A DNA stretch of 64,000 nucleotides from an uncultured Gammaproteobacteria bacterium (GTDB lineage Bacteria > Pseudomonadota > Gammaproteobacteria > Steroidobacterales > Foliamicaceae), in the NCBI GenBank assembly GCA_951828235.1, contig OX639965.1:2104212-2168211 (forward strand), read 5' to 3'. The notes below the pieces were generated by a model. It saw only the letters and a list, made by a program, of their open reading frames with translations, was not told the DNA's origin and searched no databases. The translations under genes and the position numbers were made by a program. Shown piece after piece: positions 34,437-44,084 of the stretch (within the stretch, counting starts at the first letter, position 1; every line of letters begins with the position of its first letter).

Positions 34437-37325
34437 ATGAGTCAAGCGCCGTCTGAAACTGCACTGGCCTACGAGGCCTACCGACGCCCTGAAGACCTGG
34501 GTGCGCCGCCCAGCGAGTCCGCGACGATGGTACGTCTCACCATCGACGGCAAGACGGTGACGGTACCCGAGGGCACCACGGTGATCCGTGCGGCCGCACT
34601 CGCAGGGATCAACATTCCCAAACTGTGCGCCAGCGACATGCTTGAGCCTTTCGGCTCCTGCCGGCTGTGCCTGGTGGAAATCGAAGGCGCCAAGGGCTTT
34701 CCTGCGTCGTGTACGACCGAAGTGGCCGATGGAATGGAGGTGACCACCCAGAACCCGCGGCTGGCCGACCTGCGCCGCAACGTCATGGAACTGTACATTT
34801 CCGATCATCCGCTGGATTGCCTGACCTGCCCCACCAACGGCGACTGCGAACTGCAGGACATGGCCGGCGCCGTGGGCCTGCGGGATGTCCGTTACGGCTA
34901 TGCGGGCGAGAACCACCTGGATGCGGAGAAAGACGAGAGCAATCCCTACTTCACCTTCGATCCCAGCAAGTGCATCGTCTGTTCGCGCTGCGTGCGCGCC
35001 TGCGAGGAGGTCCAGGGCACCTACGCGCTCACCATAGACGGCCGGGGTTTCGAGTCCAAGGTTGCGGCCAGCCAGGACCAGCCGTTTCTCGATTCGGAAT
35101 GCGTGTCCTGCGGCGCCTGCGTGCAGGCCTGCCCCACCGCGACACTGACGGAAACCTCACTGATCGAAATGGGCCAACCGGAGCATTCCGTGATCACGAC
35201 CTGCGCCTACTGCGGCGTCGGCTGTTCGTTCCGCGCGGAGATGAAGGGCGAGGAAGTGGTCAAGATGATCCCCAACAAGGATGGTCACGCCAATCACGGG
35301 CACTCCTGCGTCAAGGGGCGCTTCGCCTTCGGCTATGCCACCCACAAGGACCGCATCACCGCGCCGCTGATTCGCGAATCGATCGACGACCCGTGGCGGG
35401 AAGTGTCCTGGGAGGAAGCCATTGGCTTCGCGGCCGACAAGCTCAGCAAGATTCGGGAGAAATACGGCCCCAATTCCATCGGCGGCATCACCTCGTCCCG
35501 CTGCACCAACGAGGAGACCTACCTGGTGCAGAAGATGGTCCGCTCCGCATTCGGCAACAACAACGTGGATACCTGCGCGAGGGTTTGCCACTCGCCGACC
35601 GGATACGGACTGAAATCCACGCTGGGCGAATCGGCCGGTACTCAGGCATTCGACTCGGTCCTGAAGGCCAACGTCATCATGATCATCGGCGCCAACCCGA
35701 CCGTCGCACACCCCGTGTTCGCTTCGCAGATGAAGCGCCGGCTGCGGGAAGGGGCCAGACTGATCGTCATCGACCCCCTGCAGATAGACCTGGTGCGCTC
35801 CGCCCATGTTCAGGCGGACTGCCATCTGCAACTGCGCCCGGGCACCAACGTTGCCATCATCAATGCGCTGGCCCATGCAGTTCTCTCCGAGGGGCTGGAG
35901 GACAGGCCCTATATCGAGGACCGCTGCGAACCGGACGCCTTCGAGGACTGGCGCCGATTCATCCTTGAGGAGCGCAACTCCCCGGAGGCCCTGGCCGAGG
36001 TTACCGGGGTGCCGGCGGAAGATGTCCGGGCCGCGGCACGGCTCTACGCCGCCGGCCCCAACAGCGCCATCTATTACGGGCTGGGTGTTTCCGAGCATGC
36101 CCAGGGTTCCACCATGGTCATGGGCATTGCCAACCTTGCCATGGCGACCGGCAACCTGGGCCGAGAGGGGGTTGGCGTCAGCCCCCTGCGGGGCCAGAAC
36201 AACGTGCAGGGCGCCTGCGACATGGGTTCCTTTCCCCACGAACTGCCGGGCTACCGGCATATTTCCGACGCCGAAACCCGCGCGCTGTTCGAGCGGGAAT
36301 GGGGAGTGGAACTGTTGCCGACGCCTGGTTTCCGGATTCCGAACATGTTCGATGCGGCGATAGCGGGGCATTTCAAGGGCCTCTACGTGCAGGGCGAAGA
36401 CATGGCTCAGTCCGATCCCGATATCACGCATGTATCCGACGCGCTGTCGTCGCTGGAGTGCCTGATTGTGCAGGACCTGTTCCTGAACGAGACCGCGAAA
36501 TTCGCCCACGTGTTTTTGCCCGGTTCATCCTTCCTGGAGAAGAACGGCACCTTCACCAATGCGGAACGGCGGATCTCGCCGGTGCGCAAGGTGATGAAGC
36601 CGCTGGCCGGCTACGAGGACTGGGAAGTGACCCAGTTGCTGGCCAACGCCATGGGTTACCCGATGAGCTACGGCCATCCCAGCGAGATCATGGACGAAGT
36701 CGCGCGGCTCACACCCACCTTTCGCGGCGTGAGCTATGAGAAGCTCGACCGCCTCGGTTCCATTCAGTGGCCGTGCAACGAGAAGGCCGAGCGGGGCACG
36801 CCGACCATGCATGTGGACACCTTCACGCGCGGCAGGGGTCTGTTCCGGCTGACGCCCTATGTGGCGACGCAGGAGCGCTCGACCGCCAGGTACCCGCTGT
36901 TGCTCACCACGGGACGCGTTCTCAGCCAGTACAACGTGGGCGCGCAGACGCGGCGCACCAAGAACGATCAGTGGCACGGGGAAGACATTCTCGAGATTCA
37001 CCCCCACGACGCCGAGCAGCGCGGTATCGAACAGGATGACTGGGTGGGCCTGAAGAGCCGGGCCGGCGATACCGTATTGCGCGCGGACGTCACCGAGCGG
37101 GTCCAACCCGGAGTGGTTTATACGACCTTCCATCACCCGGAATCCGGCGCCAACGTCGTGACCACGGACAATTCCGACTGGGCGACCAACTGTCCGGAGT
37201 ACAAGGTCACGGCCGTGCAGGCGTACAAGGTGACCCGGCTTTCGGATTGGCAGCTTGAGTTCGGGGATTTCACCGAAACGCAGTTGGAACTCCTGCGCAA
37301 GGCGAGGGCCCCCGTGTCCGCCTGA
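34437..37325 (+). CDS. fdsA: NAD-dependent formate dehydrogenase alpha subunit (Mo-bisMGD)
   Basis: A 962-residue catalytic subunit. The N-terminal 2Fe-2S domain (Cys in CASDMLEPFGSCRLC) is followed by the His/Cys 4Fe-4S site (HPLDCLTCPTNGDC), two ferredoxin 4Fe-4S motifs (CIVCSRCVRAC and CVSCGACVQAC), another 4Fe-4S site (CAYCGVGC) and the molybdopterin oxidoreductase domain. The Mo ligand is Cys384 in RVCHSPT, so this is a cysteine, not selenocysteine, enzyme. It oxidises formate to CO2. ATG 34437 has GGAG about seven bases upstream. Confidence 0.96.
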   Translation: MSQAPSETALAYEAYRRPEDLGAPPSESATMVRLTIDGKTVTVPEGTTVIRAAALAGINIPKLCASDMLEPFGSCRLCLVEIEGAKGFPASCTTEVADGMEVTTQNPRLADLRRNVMELYISDHPLDCLTCPTNGDCELQDMAGAVGLRDVRYGYAGENHLDAEKDESNPYFTFDPSKCIVCSRCVRACEEVQGTYALTIDGRGFESKVAASQDQPFLDSECVSCGACVQACPTATLTETSLIEMGQPEHSVITTCAYCGVGCSFRAEMKGEEVVKMIPNKDGHANHGHSCVKGRFAFGYATHKDRITAPLIRESIDDPWREVSWEEAIGFAADKLSKIREKYGPNSIGGITSSRCTNEETYLVQKMVRSAFGNNNVDTCARVCHSPTGYGLKSTLGESAGTQAFDSVLKANVIMIIGANPTVAHPVFASQMKRRLREGARLIVIDPLQIDLVRSAHVQADCHLQLRPGTNVAIINALAHAVLSEGLEDRPYIEDRCEPDAFEDWRRFILEERNSPEALAEVTGVPAEDVRAAARLYAAGPNSAIYYGLGVSEHAQGSTMVMGIANLAMATGNLGREGVGVSPLRGQNNVQGACDMGSFPHELPGYRHISDAETRALFEREWGVELLPTPGFRIPNMFDAAIAGHFKGLYVQGEDMAQSDPDITHVSDALSSLECLIVQDLFLNETAKFAHVFLPGSSFLEKNGTFTNAERRISPVRKVMKPLAGYEDWEVTQLLANAMGYPMSYGHPSEIMDEVARLTPTFRGVSYEKLDRLGSIQWPCNEKAERGTPTMHVDTFTRGRGLFRLTPYVATQERSTARYPLLLTTGRVLSQYNVGAQTRRTKNDQWHGEDILEIHPHDAEQRGIEQDDWVGLKSRAGDTVLRADVTERVQPGVVYTTFHHPESGANVVTTDNSDWATNCPEYKVTAVQAYKVTRLSDWQLEFGDFTETQLELLRKARAPVSA

Positions 37326-37357
37326 ACTGTCCGCTGTTCAGGGTCAAGCAGGAGGCG

Positions 37358-37615
37358 ATGCAGCCAATGAATACGGCCAAGCTGGTGCGCATGGCCAACG
37401 ATATCGCGGCGAACTTCGACTGCGGACGGGATCGTGCCAGCGAGGTGGCCGGTGTAGTGGACCACATAGGCCGATTCTGGAGCCCCTACATGCTCGACGC
37501 GATGGCCCGGCACATGCAGTCGGGCGATATCGGACTGTCCGGCCTGGCCGAGCAGGCGCTCAGGGAGCTGATCGAAGAACGGTCGCAATCCGCCGAGACA
37601 ACCCATGACCCGTGA
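37358..37615 (+). CDS. fdsD: NAD-dependent formate dehydrogenase delta subunit
   Basis: An 85-residue FdsD with the short family pattern LVRMANDIAANF...FWSPYMLDAM. It helps assemble or stabilise the Mo-bisMGD-containing FdsA. AGGAGG ends at 37355, so ATG 37358 is rather close and ATG 37367 (82 residues) may be the true start. The gene overlaps fdhD by 11 bases. Confidence 0.9.
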   Translation: MQPMNTAKLVRMANDIAANFDCGRDRASEVAGVVDHIGRFWSPYMLDAMARHMQSGDIGLSGLAEQALRELIEERSQSAETTHDP

Positions 37616-38468
37616 CACGGCACTGGCGGCGCTGAAGAGCGTCAAGCGTGTGCAGATTCAGCGTTTTGGCGCCGATGGGGGGAAACGCGATGATGTGGTG
37701 GCGACGGAAGAACCCCTGGAGATTCGCCTGTCCTGGACGCAGCCCGATGGCAGGCGCGCGCAGCAGAGCATTTCGATCACCATGCGCACCCCCGGCAGCG
37801 ACGAGGAACTGGCCGCCGGTTTCCTGTTGACCGAGGGCATTATCGCGGGCCGCGCGGAACTCGATGCCATCGGGCCGTGCGGGCCGCCGGCGGCCAACGG
37901 GCTGATCAACGTGGTGCGAGTGGACCTGGCGCCCGGCGTGGAGGTTGACCTCGCGCGCCTGGAGCGCCACTTCTACACGTCCTCCAGTTGCGGTGTCTGC
38001 GGCAAGGCATCGCTGGAGGCCGTCGCGGTTCAGGGGCGTTACGACCTCCGCGGCAACGCATTGCAAATCGGTGCGGACAACCTCGGCGCGCTGCCTGAGC
38101 GGTTGCGGGGTATGCAGAGCGTTTTCGACCGGACCGGAGGTCTGCACGCATCCGGGTTGTTCGACGCCGCCGGGCAGGTGCGTGCCAGCCGCGAGGACGT
38201 GGGCCGGCACAATGCACTCGACAAACTCATCGGCCGGGCGCTCCTCAAGGACGAATTGCCCTTGAGCGACTGCGGAGTCGTGGTCAGCGGCAGGGCAAGT
38301 TTTGAATTGATGCAAAAGGCCATGATGGCCGGTATCCCGATCCTGGCCGCCGTGGGCGCGCCCTCATCCCTGGCTGTGGAATTCGCCGAGGAGTTCGGCA
38401 TGACGCTGGTAGGCTTTCTGCAGGCTAACCGTTTCAACGCTTATTCGCGCCGCGATCGCATCGTGTGA
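37605..38468 (+). CDS. fdhD: formate dehydrogenase accessory sulfurtransferase FdhD
   Basis: A 287-residue FdhD. The conserved CGVCGKAS motif (Cys near residues 127 and 130) receives sulfur from a cysteine desulfurase and transfers it to the Mo-bisMGD cofactor of FdsA. Other family stretches are DEELAAGFLLTEGII and the VGRHNALDKLIG segment. Last gene of the formate dehydrogenase operon; it converges with brxL, 46 bases away. Confidence 0.95.
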   Translation: MTRDTALAALKSVKRVQIQRFGADGGKRDDVVATEEPLEIRLSWTQPDGRRAQQSISITMRTPGSDEELAAGFLLTEGIIAGRAELDAIGPCGPPAANGLINVVRVDLAPGVEVDLARLERHFYTSSSCGVCGKASLEAVAVQGRYDLRGNALQIGADNLGALPERLRGMQSVFDRTGGLHASGLFDAAGQVRASREDVGRHNALDKLIGRALLKDELPLSDCGVVVSGRASFELMQKAMMAGIPILAAVGAPSSLAVEFAEEFGMTLVGFLQANRFNAYSRRDRIV

Positions 38469-38514
38469 TATTTTCAAGCTGATATATGCGCGTTGGCTAA
38501 CGAATGTTCTGATG

Positions 38515-40569
38515 CTATTCCAATAGGGCCTTTAGAAGCGCATCCGGAGCGTCGGAGTAGAACTGCACGTTTACGCGCGTCGCCATGTCGTCGGATAGGT
38601 CGAACAACTGCCGGCGCGCCGATACGGGGACAAGCACTATGGACGCTCCCTTCTCGACCGCGGCTTCTACTACGCCAACGGGATTTGCCAGTGGTTCTAT
38701 CGATCCGCCCAGGTTCAGGGCGCCAACCAGGATCAGACCCCCCTTTGTACTTTTTTCGAGAAGGGCGCTGCACAATGCCATAAGCGCCGGAAGGCCGAGC
38801 GCGGCACCTGTCTGGTTGTTGTCCATGGCGCGCAGTTGCATTGAGAATTCATGGGATCGGGGGTCGCGGTCGCCCACCAGTTCTGCGGCTCTTGTGTAGA
38901 GGTTCTGCTCTGCGTAGCGCACGCTTTCGCGGAAAGGCTGCGGAACCGGGGCATTCAGTATCTTTACGCCGCTGCCCTTGCCGGCGGTGGCTTCGATCCG
39001 GTAGAGGCTGGGTCCCGTTTCCGGCGTGCCCGGGCTGATTCCCCAAACCTGTCCGGGCGGCAGCGGGTCCGGATCGATTGCCTCGTCACTGTGCAATTCC
39101 GGTGTCGAAACGAACTTCTCCACCCCGTCCTCTCCCATTGAATAGCTGAAGTACGTGTTGCGGAACTCGCTCTTGAACACGCGCTTTTGCTGTTCCTTTA
39201 CCCGCCGCCGCACTTCGAGCGCGACGCGGATCAGCGCCTCCAGTTCGTCGTCCGGGACTTCCATCCCGGGATCGGGGTACAGCAATTTCAGAAGACCACT
39301 CAAGGTCTTGTTCACTGCCGTTATGTCCCTGCCGCTCAGCGCGCCGCCATAGTTCACCCGGCCCTGCAGCACCGAAATTCGGCTGCCTGTCCGCAGTTGA
39401 CTCCAGCACTCCGCAAGAAAATCGCTGACCAGGCCGAAGTGATTAGTGAAGTGCTCCTTCGGAGTAAGCTTGGGAAAATCCCAGCCGGGCGCGTAGGCGT
39501 GGATACGATCCATGAATGCGGTATCGTCCCGCATGTCGGGCGATAAGGGGCTGAACAAGTGCCCCACTCGCTGTTGATGCTCCACCTCAACGTCGAGGTT
39601 ACCCACCATTACGATCCCACCCTCGGCCCGTATGCTCTCCTTGCCGCGCGAGAACTCTCCCGACTCCATATAGCCCTTGAGGATGTTGACGCCGTCCTTT
39701 TGATCGAAAGACACGCCTGAAATCTCGTCAAAGCAAACCACGTCGTATTGACACACCAGGCCCCGCTGCCCGGTTGCGTTGTTTACGAACATCTTCGCCA
39801 CAGTCGCCTTGCCGCCGGATATCAGGTGCGCGTATGGAGAAATCTGTTGGTAAAGGTGGCTTTTCCCGGTGCCGCGCGGCCCAAGTTCCACCATGTTGTA
39901 GTTACGTTCCACAAAAGGAGCCATTCGCACCAGAGCCGCAAGCTGCGCCCTATCCGAAAGGGCGGCCGGCTCCAGGCCGACACTGCGGAGCAATAGCTGA
40001 CGCCATTCGCTGTCCGATAACTCGCGGCGTCCGCGGTAAAGCGTATCCAGCAAGTCCGCTTTGGAAAGCTGAATCGCCCGGAGGCTGTCGATGGCGAACG
40101 GGCGTCCATTCTTTTCCTGGGCGATGGCGGCGTCATAGCTCAGCGTGACTTCCGCATAGAACCCGTCCGTAAGCATCCTTTCGTGCTGCTTTACCAAGCG
40201 GTCCTCAACCCGGACGTTACGGATCCCAAGGCTGGGGAGTTCCGCGATAAGCGAATCGGTGCGTGCATCCAGCCTCGCCTTGACAACGTCAATCAGCTTG
40301 ATCGCGCCACGTTCCCTCGCCCTGGCCTTGAACAGTTCCTCCTCGCCGCTTCGGACCGCGCGGTCGGCAAGCTGCCGTTCCACGATCGCCAGTCCTTCCT
40401 CGATTTCCCGCTCATCGATCGTGGCGCAGTATCGTCCCAGGAGGAACTCGACGACGTAAGTTGGAACCGGATATTGATTGCTGTACTTCCGCACCAGATC
40501 CTTTCGCACCAGATAGCCATCAAAAGCACTCGCAGCCTTTCGGTCGAGTTGATCGAGTGTCAGCGTCAA
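38515..40569 (-). CDS. brxL: BREX protein BrxL (Lon-like AAA+)
   Basis: A 684-residue AAA+ protein with Walker A GPRGTGKSH (230-238), Walker B near VVCFDEISG (277-285) and a C-terminal Lon-like domain (about 560-684). The Lon Ser site is not recognisable: the corresponding stretch reads DNNQTGAALG, so proteolysis is doubtful, as reported for other BrxL proteins. It is the last core gene of type 1 BREX, needed for phage exclusion. The TTG start overlaps the pglZ stop (TTGA) and has a full AGGAGG six bases upstream. Confidence 0.93.
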   Translation of the reverse strand: MTLTLDQLDRKAASAFDGYLVRKDLVRKYSNQYPVPTYVVEFLLGRYCATIDEREIEEGLAIVERQLADRAVRSGEEELFKARARERGAIKLIDVVKARLDARTDSLIAELPSLGIRNVRVEDRLVKQHERMLTDGFYAEVTLSYDAAIAQEKNGRPFAIDSLRAIQLSKADLLDTLYRGRRELSDSEWRQLLLRSVGLEPAALSDRAQLAALVRMAPFVERNYNMVELGPRGTGKSHLYQQISPYAHLISGGKATVAKMFVNNATGQRGLVCQYDVVCFDEISGVSFDQKDGVNILKGYMESGEFSRGKESIRAEGGIVMVGNLDVEVEHQQRVGHLFSPLSPDMRDDTAFMDRIHAYAPGWDFPKLTPKEHFTNHFGLVSDFLAECWSQLRTGSRISVLQGRVNYGGALSGRDITAVNKTLSGLLKLLYPDPGMEVPDDELEALIRVALEVRRRVKEQQKRVFKSEFRNTYFSYSMGEDGVEKFVSTPELHSDEAIDPDPLPPGQVWGISPGTPETGPSLYRIEATAGKGSGVKILNAPVPQPFRESVRYAEQNLYTRAAELVGDRDPRSHEFSMQLRAMDNNQTGAALGLPALMALCSALLEKSTKGGLILVGALNLGGSIEPLANPVGVVEAAVEKGASIVLVPVSARRQLFDLSDDMATRVNVQFYSDAPDALLKALLE

Positions 40570-42908
40570 CTTTCACCTCCTATGATTGTTGCTCGCCTTG
40601 AAATCACGTCTCCCGCCGCGTCGAGCACGACGATGGCGGCCGATTCGCCTTCCAGTTCATCGTCCACAACCAACATGCTTGCCGCGCCCCGGCGGTCCAG
40701 GCTTCGCGCTCCATCAATCGCGCTGGAGTCCGCATCGCCGGCGCGCGTTCGCAGATCGACGAGCAGGTCGGCTTGGGCGGACTTGACTTGCACGCGGCAG
40801 CGCAGCCGGACCCAAGAGATGCTAGCGATTTCCGGACTGGGCGTCGCGGCGCCAGTACCGGGCGTGATGGTCAGCACCGGAATCAGACACTCCTGGAGGC
40901 TCACGCCGCCGTGAGCGTATTCGTTGCCGGCGCCAAAGCAGGCAATTCCCGGCCCGACGGCCACATGTTCGCCGGCATTCCAATGCCACGGAAAGGTCGG
41001 AACTTCCACTGCCGATCCTGGCTCAACGCAGGCGCAGCGCGCCCATCGGCTCCTGGTCAGATACTTTGGCAGATCGACCTTCGGCAGCCCGCCGGGAAGC
41101 CACAGCCATCCGTGATCGGTGACGACGCGCACCTCGCTCCACCCGGCGGCAAGCAGAGATTGAATGCGTTCGAGCAGCAAATCGATTTGCTCGTCAATAC
41201 GCCCGGCCAACAGTCCTTGTTCGGAGTGCCCCAACTTGTCCAGCTTCCCGTTTTCGGTCCACGCCCGGCCGGACGGGTCGCCAATATCATCCGCCCGCAG
41301 GTATTGATATCCCGCCCTGTCAAGCAGCTTGCGAAAACGATCGGTAGTTAACGCCCGCTGATTGTTGGCCTCGGCGGGAAGGAAATCCTCACCGAGAGAA
41401 ACACCGTCGATGCCATCCAACACGGGAGATACGGCAGGCTTCGCGGTTGCCGTGACCGTCGGCAGGCCCGCCCAGCGCTTTGATATGGCCACGGACCGCC
41501 CCGCAGTTCGCAGGCGCTCCGCCAAGAGTTGCGACACGTCGTAACGGAGCCCGTCCGCGAACAGGATAGCGCCACCGGAATCGACGCGCGTATCGTCCTG
41601 ACTTTGCCGGCCATGGCCGGGGAGCGGTTCGTTGCCCGCCAGTTCCTGCAAACGCCGCGCCGCGGACTCCAGCCACGGCTGATATATCGCTCTCAATGCC
41701 CCGCCAATCGCCTGTGTATCTGCGGACGATTTCACTGCGGCCATGGTGGCCAGCGCGGCTGCGTCTGCCTGCCAGCCCCGCTCCACGTACAGATTGGCCA
41801 TGTCGGCGATGGACGCTCCGCCCAGTTCTCTTGAGGTGCGCTCCGCGAGCGCTGCCAAATACGCAAGCCCGCCCGCCAGAGGAGCCTGATTGAGCTTCGC
41901 CCACACCCATTTGCGTCTGGGGCCGTGTTCCCGCTCAAGTTCCATGATCCTTGAGCGGGCAGCAGCCGGAGCCAGGCCTGCCGTTTCTTGCAAGGATTTT
42001 CGCAGGTCCGCTTCGTCCTGCTCGTTATTCAGCGGCCAGGAATCACGCGGCTCGGCGAAGAGATTTTCGGGCATTGCCTTGCGCAACAAACCCGGCACGA
42101 GCGGATACAGCGCCGGCGCCTCGGCAAATCGCCGCCACACCGGCTTCCAGGGTCCCTCCTGCCGGCCAAGCAACTCCGCCGCCGCGAACCTTCCGTCTTT
42201 GTCCGGATTGAATCCGAGGTCCGCCTTGCAACGCTCATAAAAGGCGCTGCGGCGCGCCGAATTCCAGCTGGCGTTCACCGTTTCGGCATCGCCCAGCCAC
42301 ACTAGCACGTCCCTGGCCAGGTCATCGGAGAAAAGCCGGTCGAAATCGTCCGCTTCAAGACGCCGGCCCTTCAGCGCTCCGATTTCCGTCGAAGCCAACT
42401 CCGCGACTGCGCGCAACATGGCCTGCCGGGTGGCGCCGTCGCGGGCCAAATCCAAACCAAGCCCGCCGTCTCCCGAAACTAGAAACGCCTCCACCGTCCA
42501 GTCCCTGCCATTCTTCTGCGTCCAGCACGTACCGCGATATTGCAGTTCAACCAGCGGCTTAAGGTGGTCAGGGCAGGTTTCCGCCGCACCCAGCTCTTGG
42601 CGCTCGACGCCCGGAAGATAGATGACCGGAGTTGCCTCGGCGGGAATTACCGGAGGCTCTAGCGCGCCGTCAATCGCGCACCGCAGCCAGACTGATGGTC
42701 CGGTAAGACCCTCCGGCTTGTACTCGCCTATCTCCAGAAGCTGAGGCAAAAGCCTCCGAAGTGGCGAAATAATGGGCCGCCACTGACAATCAGGATCGCT
42801 CCACAGGATCGCAGCCGGCTTGTCCGCGTCATTCGGATTGTGCGCGGAGGCCGTTTCAAGCGACGAGGCAAGCGCCTCGACTACGGTGGTAGACGGCTGG
42901 TAGTTCAC
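40566..42908 (-). CDS. pglZ: BREX phosphatase-domain protein PglZ
   Basis: A 780-residue PglZ. The alkaline-phosphatase-type metal-binding segments ILFADGLRYDVS (about 450-461) and VVTDHGWLWLP (about 642-652) are present. Family members are required for BREX methylation and exclusion. It starts at GTG 42908, 126 bases after the Fic gene, and this gap has its own inverted repeats, so pglZ-brxL could be transcribed separately as well as from brxA. Confidence 0.92.
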   Translation of the reverse strand: MNYQPSTTVVEALASSLETASAHNPNDADKPAAILWSDPDCQWRPIISPLRRLLPQLLEIGEYKPEGLTGPSVWLRCAIDGALEPPVIPAEATPVIYLPGVERQELGAAETCPDHLKPLVELQYRGTCWTQKNGRDWTVEAFLVSGDGGLGLDLARDGATRQAMLRAVAELASTEIGALKGRRLEADDFDRLFSDDLARDVLVWLGDAETVNASWNSARRSAFYERCKADLGFNPDKDGRFAAAELLGRQEGPWKPVWRRFAEAPALYPLVPGLLRKAMPENLFAEPRDSWPLNNEQDEADLRKSLQETAGLAPAAARSRIMELEREHGPRRKWVWAKLNQAPLAGGLAYLAALAERTSRELGGASIADMANLYVERGWQADAAALATMAAVKSSADTQAIGGALRAIYQPWLESAARRLQELAGNEPLPGHGRQSQDDTRVDSGGAILFADGLRYDVSQLLAERLRTAGRSVAISKRWAGLPTVTATAKPAVSPVLDGIDGVSLGEDFLPAEANNQRALTTDRFRKLLDRAGYQYLRADDIGDPSGRAWTENGKLDKLGHSEQGLLAGRIDEQIDLLLERIQSLLAAGWSEVRVVTDHGWLWLPGGLPKVDLPKYLTRSRWARCACVEPGSAVEVPTFPWHWNAGEHVAVGPGIACFGAGNEYAHGGVSLQECLIPVLTITPGTGAATPSPEIASISWVRLRCRVQVKSAQADLLVDLRTRAGDADSSAIDGARSLDRRGAASMLVVDDELEGESAAIVVLDAAGDVISRRATIIGGES

Positions 42909-43034
42909 ACGCGGGCGCCTACCCGACCTCTTGCCGGGTTAGCCAAGCGAGACGATTATCACTCCGCTTGGCCATCACCAGCATCTCAATATATAGGTAT
43001 TTCTTTTCACCCAATTACCTATATATTGCGTAAG
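42909..43034. promoter_or_regulatory. regulatory gap before pglZ with two inverted repeats
   Basis: A perfect 12-bp inverted repeat (42987-42998 and 43017-43028, CAATATATAGGT and its complement, 18-base spacer) is AT-rich, unlike a terminator. Nearer pglZ lies a second repeat, GCCAAGCG (42942-42949) and CGCTTGGC (42965-42972). On the minus strand a TATATT within the first repeat could serve as a -10 box. This looks like an operator region for pglZ-brxL, or an autoregulatory site for the adjacent Fic protein with its winged helix. Confidence 0.55.
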
Positions 43035-44084
43035 CTACCCAATTCGCCGCCACCGGGCGCGTGGCCCTCGGCCCAGGCACTCGATTTTTCCGGCTGTTCG
43101 CTGCTGGCGCAAAATGCGGCGGATCAGATCAATGCTTACGGTTGGGCATCGTGACTGCAGGTCGGCTACCGAAAAGTCGCTTGCAAAACGCTCGATTACG
43201 TCCACGACCATTGCAGATTTTGTGCCCCTCGCGCTCCCCACAACGCCTACTCGGCTTTCCAGCTCTTTCCATGCGCCAAGGATTACTACGCCCAATAGAT
43301 ATTCCACCCACGGAGCCAGATCATGGCGCCCTTCATGCCAATTGACGGAGGATCTAAACAGGGCGTCGTAGTAGCTTTCCTTCGTGCGCTCGACGATCTG
43401 CTCAAGGCTGATGTATCGGCCTACATCATGACCCATCTGGTATAGCAGCAGGGTGGTGAGCAGCCTTGCCATGCGTCCGTTTCCATCACGGAAAGGGTGA
43501 ATACAAAGGAAGTCCAGAACGTACGCCGGAATGAGCACCAGCCGGTCAATAGTGTTCTCGCTCCATAGAATCTTGAAGTGACGGTGCAGCCGCTCCATTG
43601 CGTCGGGGGTCCTGTGGGCGGCGACGGGACGAAATCGAACCACCCGTTTCCCATCAGGCCCGGCTTGGACGATCTCATTGTCAGTCTGTTTCCAGCGCCC
43701 GCCCTCGCCGGGCAGAAACTGATAGAGATCCCGGTGCAGTTGAAGCACGACGTTAGCCGTGAAAGGCATGTCGATTGCGCTTGCATGAATTGTGCCTAGC
43801 ACGTCCCGATACCCCGCAATCTCCTGCTCCGAACGATTCTGCGCCGTGGTTTTTCGCGCCACCAGTGAACGGATGCGTTCAGCGGGCGCTGTTACGCCCT
43901 CGATTCGGTTCGAGGACTCGGTGCTCTGAATCAGGGCAACTTCGCGAAGGGCTTCAAGGACTTGAGGAGACTGGCTCTTGAACAAATCCTGCTTGCCCTT
44001 GTACTCGCTGATCTCACGAACGATGCGGAGTAACCGAAACGGTATCGGCATCGTCTCCAGGACGCTTGACTCAAAGGACATCAT
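43035..44084 (-). CDS. Fic family protein (AMP-transferase) within BREX locus
   Basis: A 349-residue Fic protein. The catalytic motif HPFRDGNGR is at 196-204, and an N-terminal inhibitory-helix motif of the S/T-x3-E-G type (SNRIEG, 58-63) marks a class II, self-restrained Fic enzyme. The C-terminus (about 290-349) resembles a winged helix. Fic enzymes AMPylate protein hydroxyl groups. The first ATG (44084) overlaps the pglX stop codon, so translation is coupled to the BREX methyltransferase. Fic is not a core BREX gene; a role as accessory defence effector or regulator is inference. Confidence 0.9.
   Translation of the reverse strand: MMSFESSVLETMPIPFRLLRIVREISEYKGKQDLFKSQSPQVLEALREVALIQSTESSNRIEGVTAPAERIRSLVARKTTAQNRSEQEIAGYRDVLGTIHASAIDMPFTANVVLQLHRDLYQFLPGEGGRWKQTDNEIVQAGPDGKRVVRFRPVAAHRTPDAMERLHRHFKILWSENTIDRLVLIPAYVLDFLCIHPFRDGNGRMARLLTTLLLYQMGHDVGRYISLEQIVERTKESYYDALFRSSVNWHEGRHDLAPWVEYLLGVVILGAWKELESRVGVVGSARGTKSAMVVDVIERFASDFSVADLQSRCPTVSIDLIRRILRQQRTAGKIECLGRGPRARWRRIG

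Noticed and set aside
35157..36509. 450-codon open frame on the minus strand
   Set aside because: Antisense to the conserved molybdopterin domain of fdsA.
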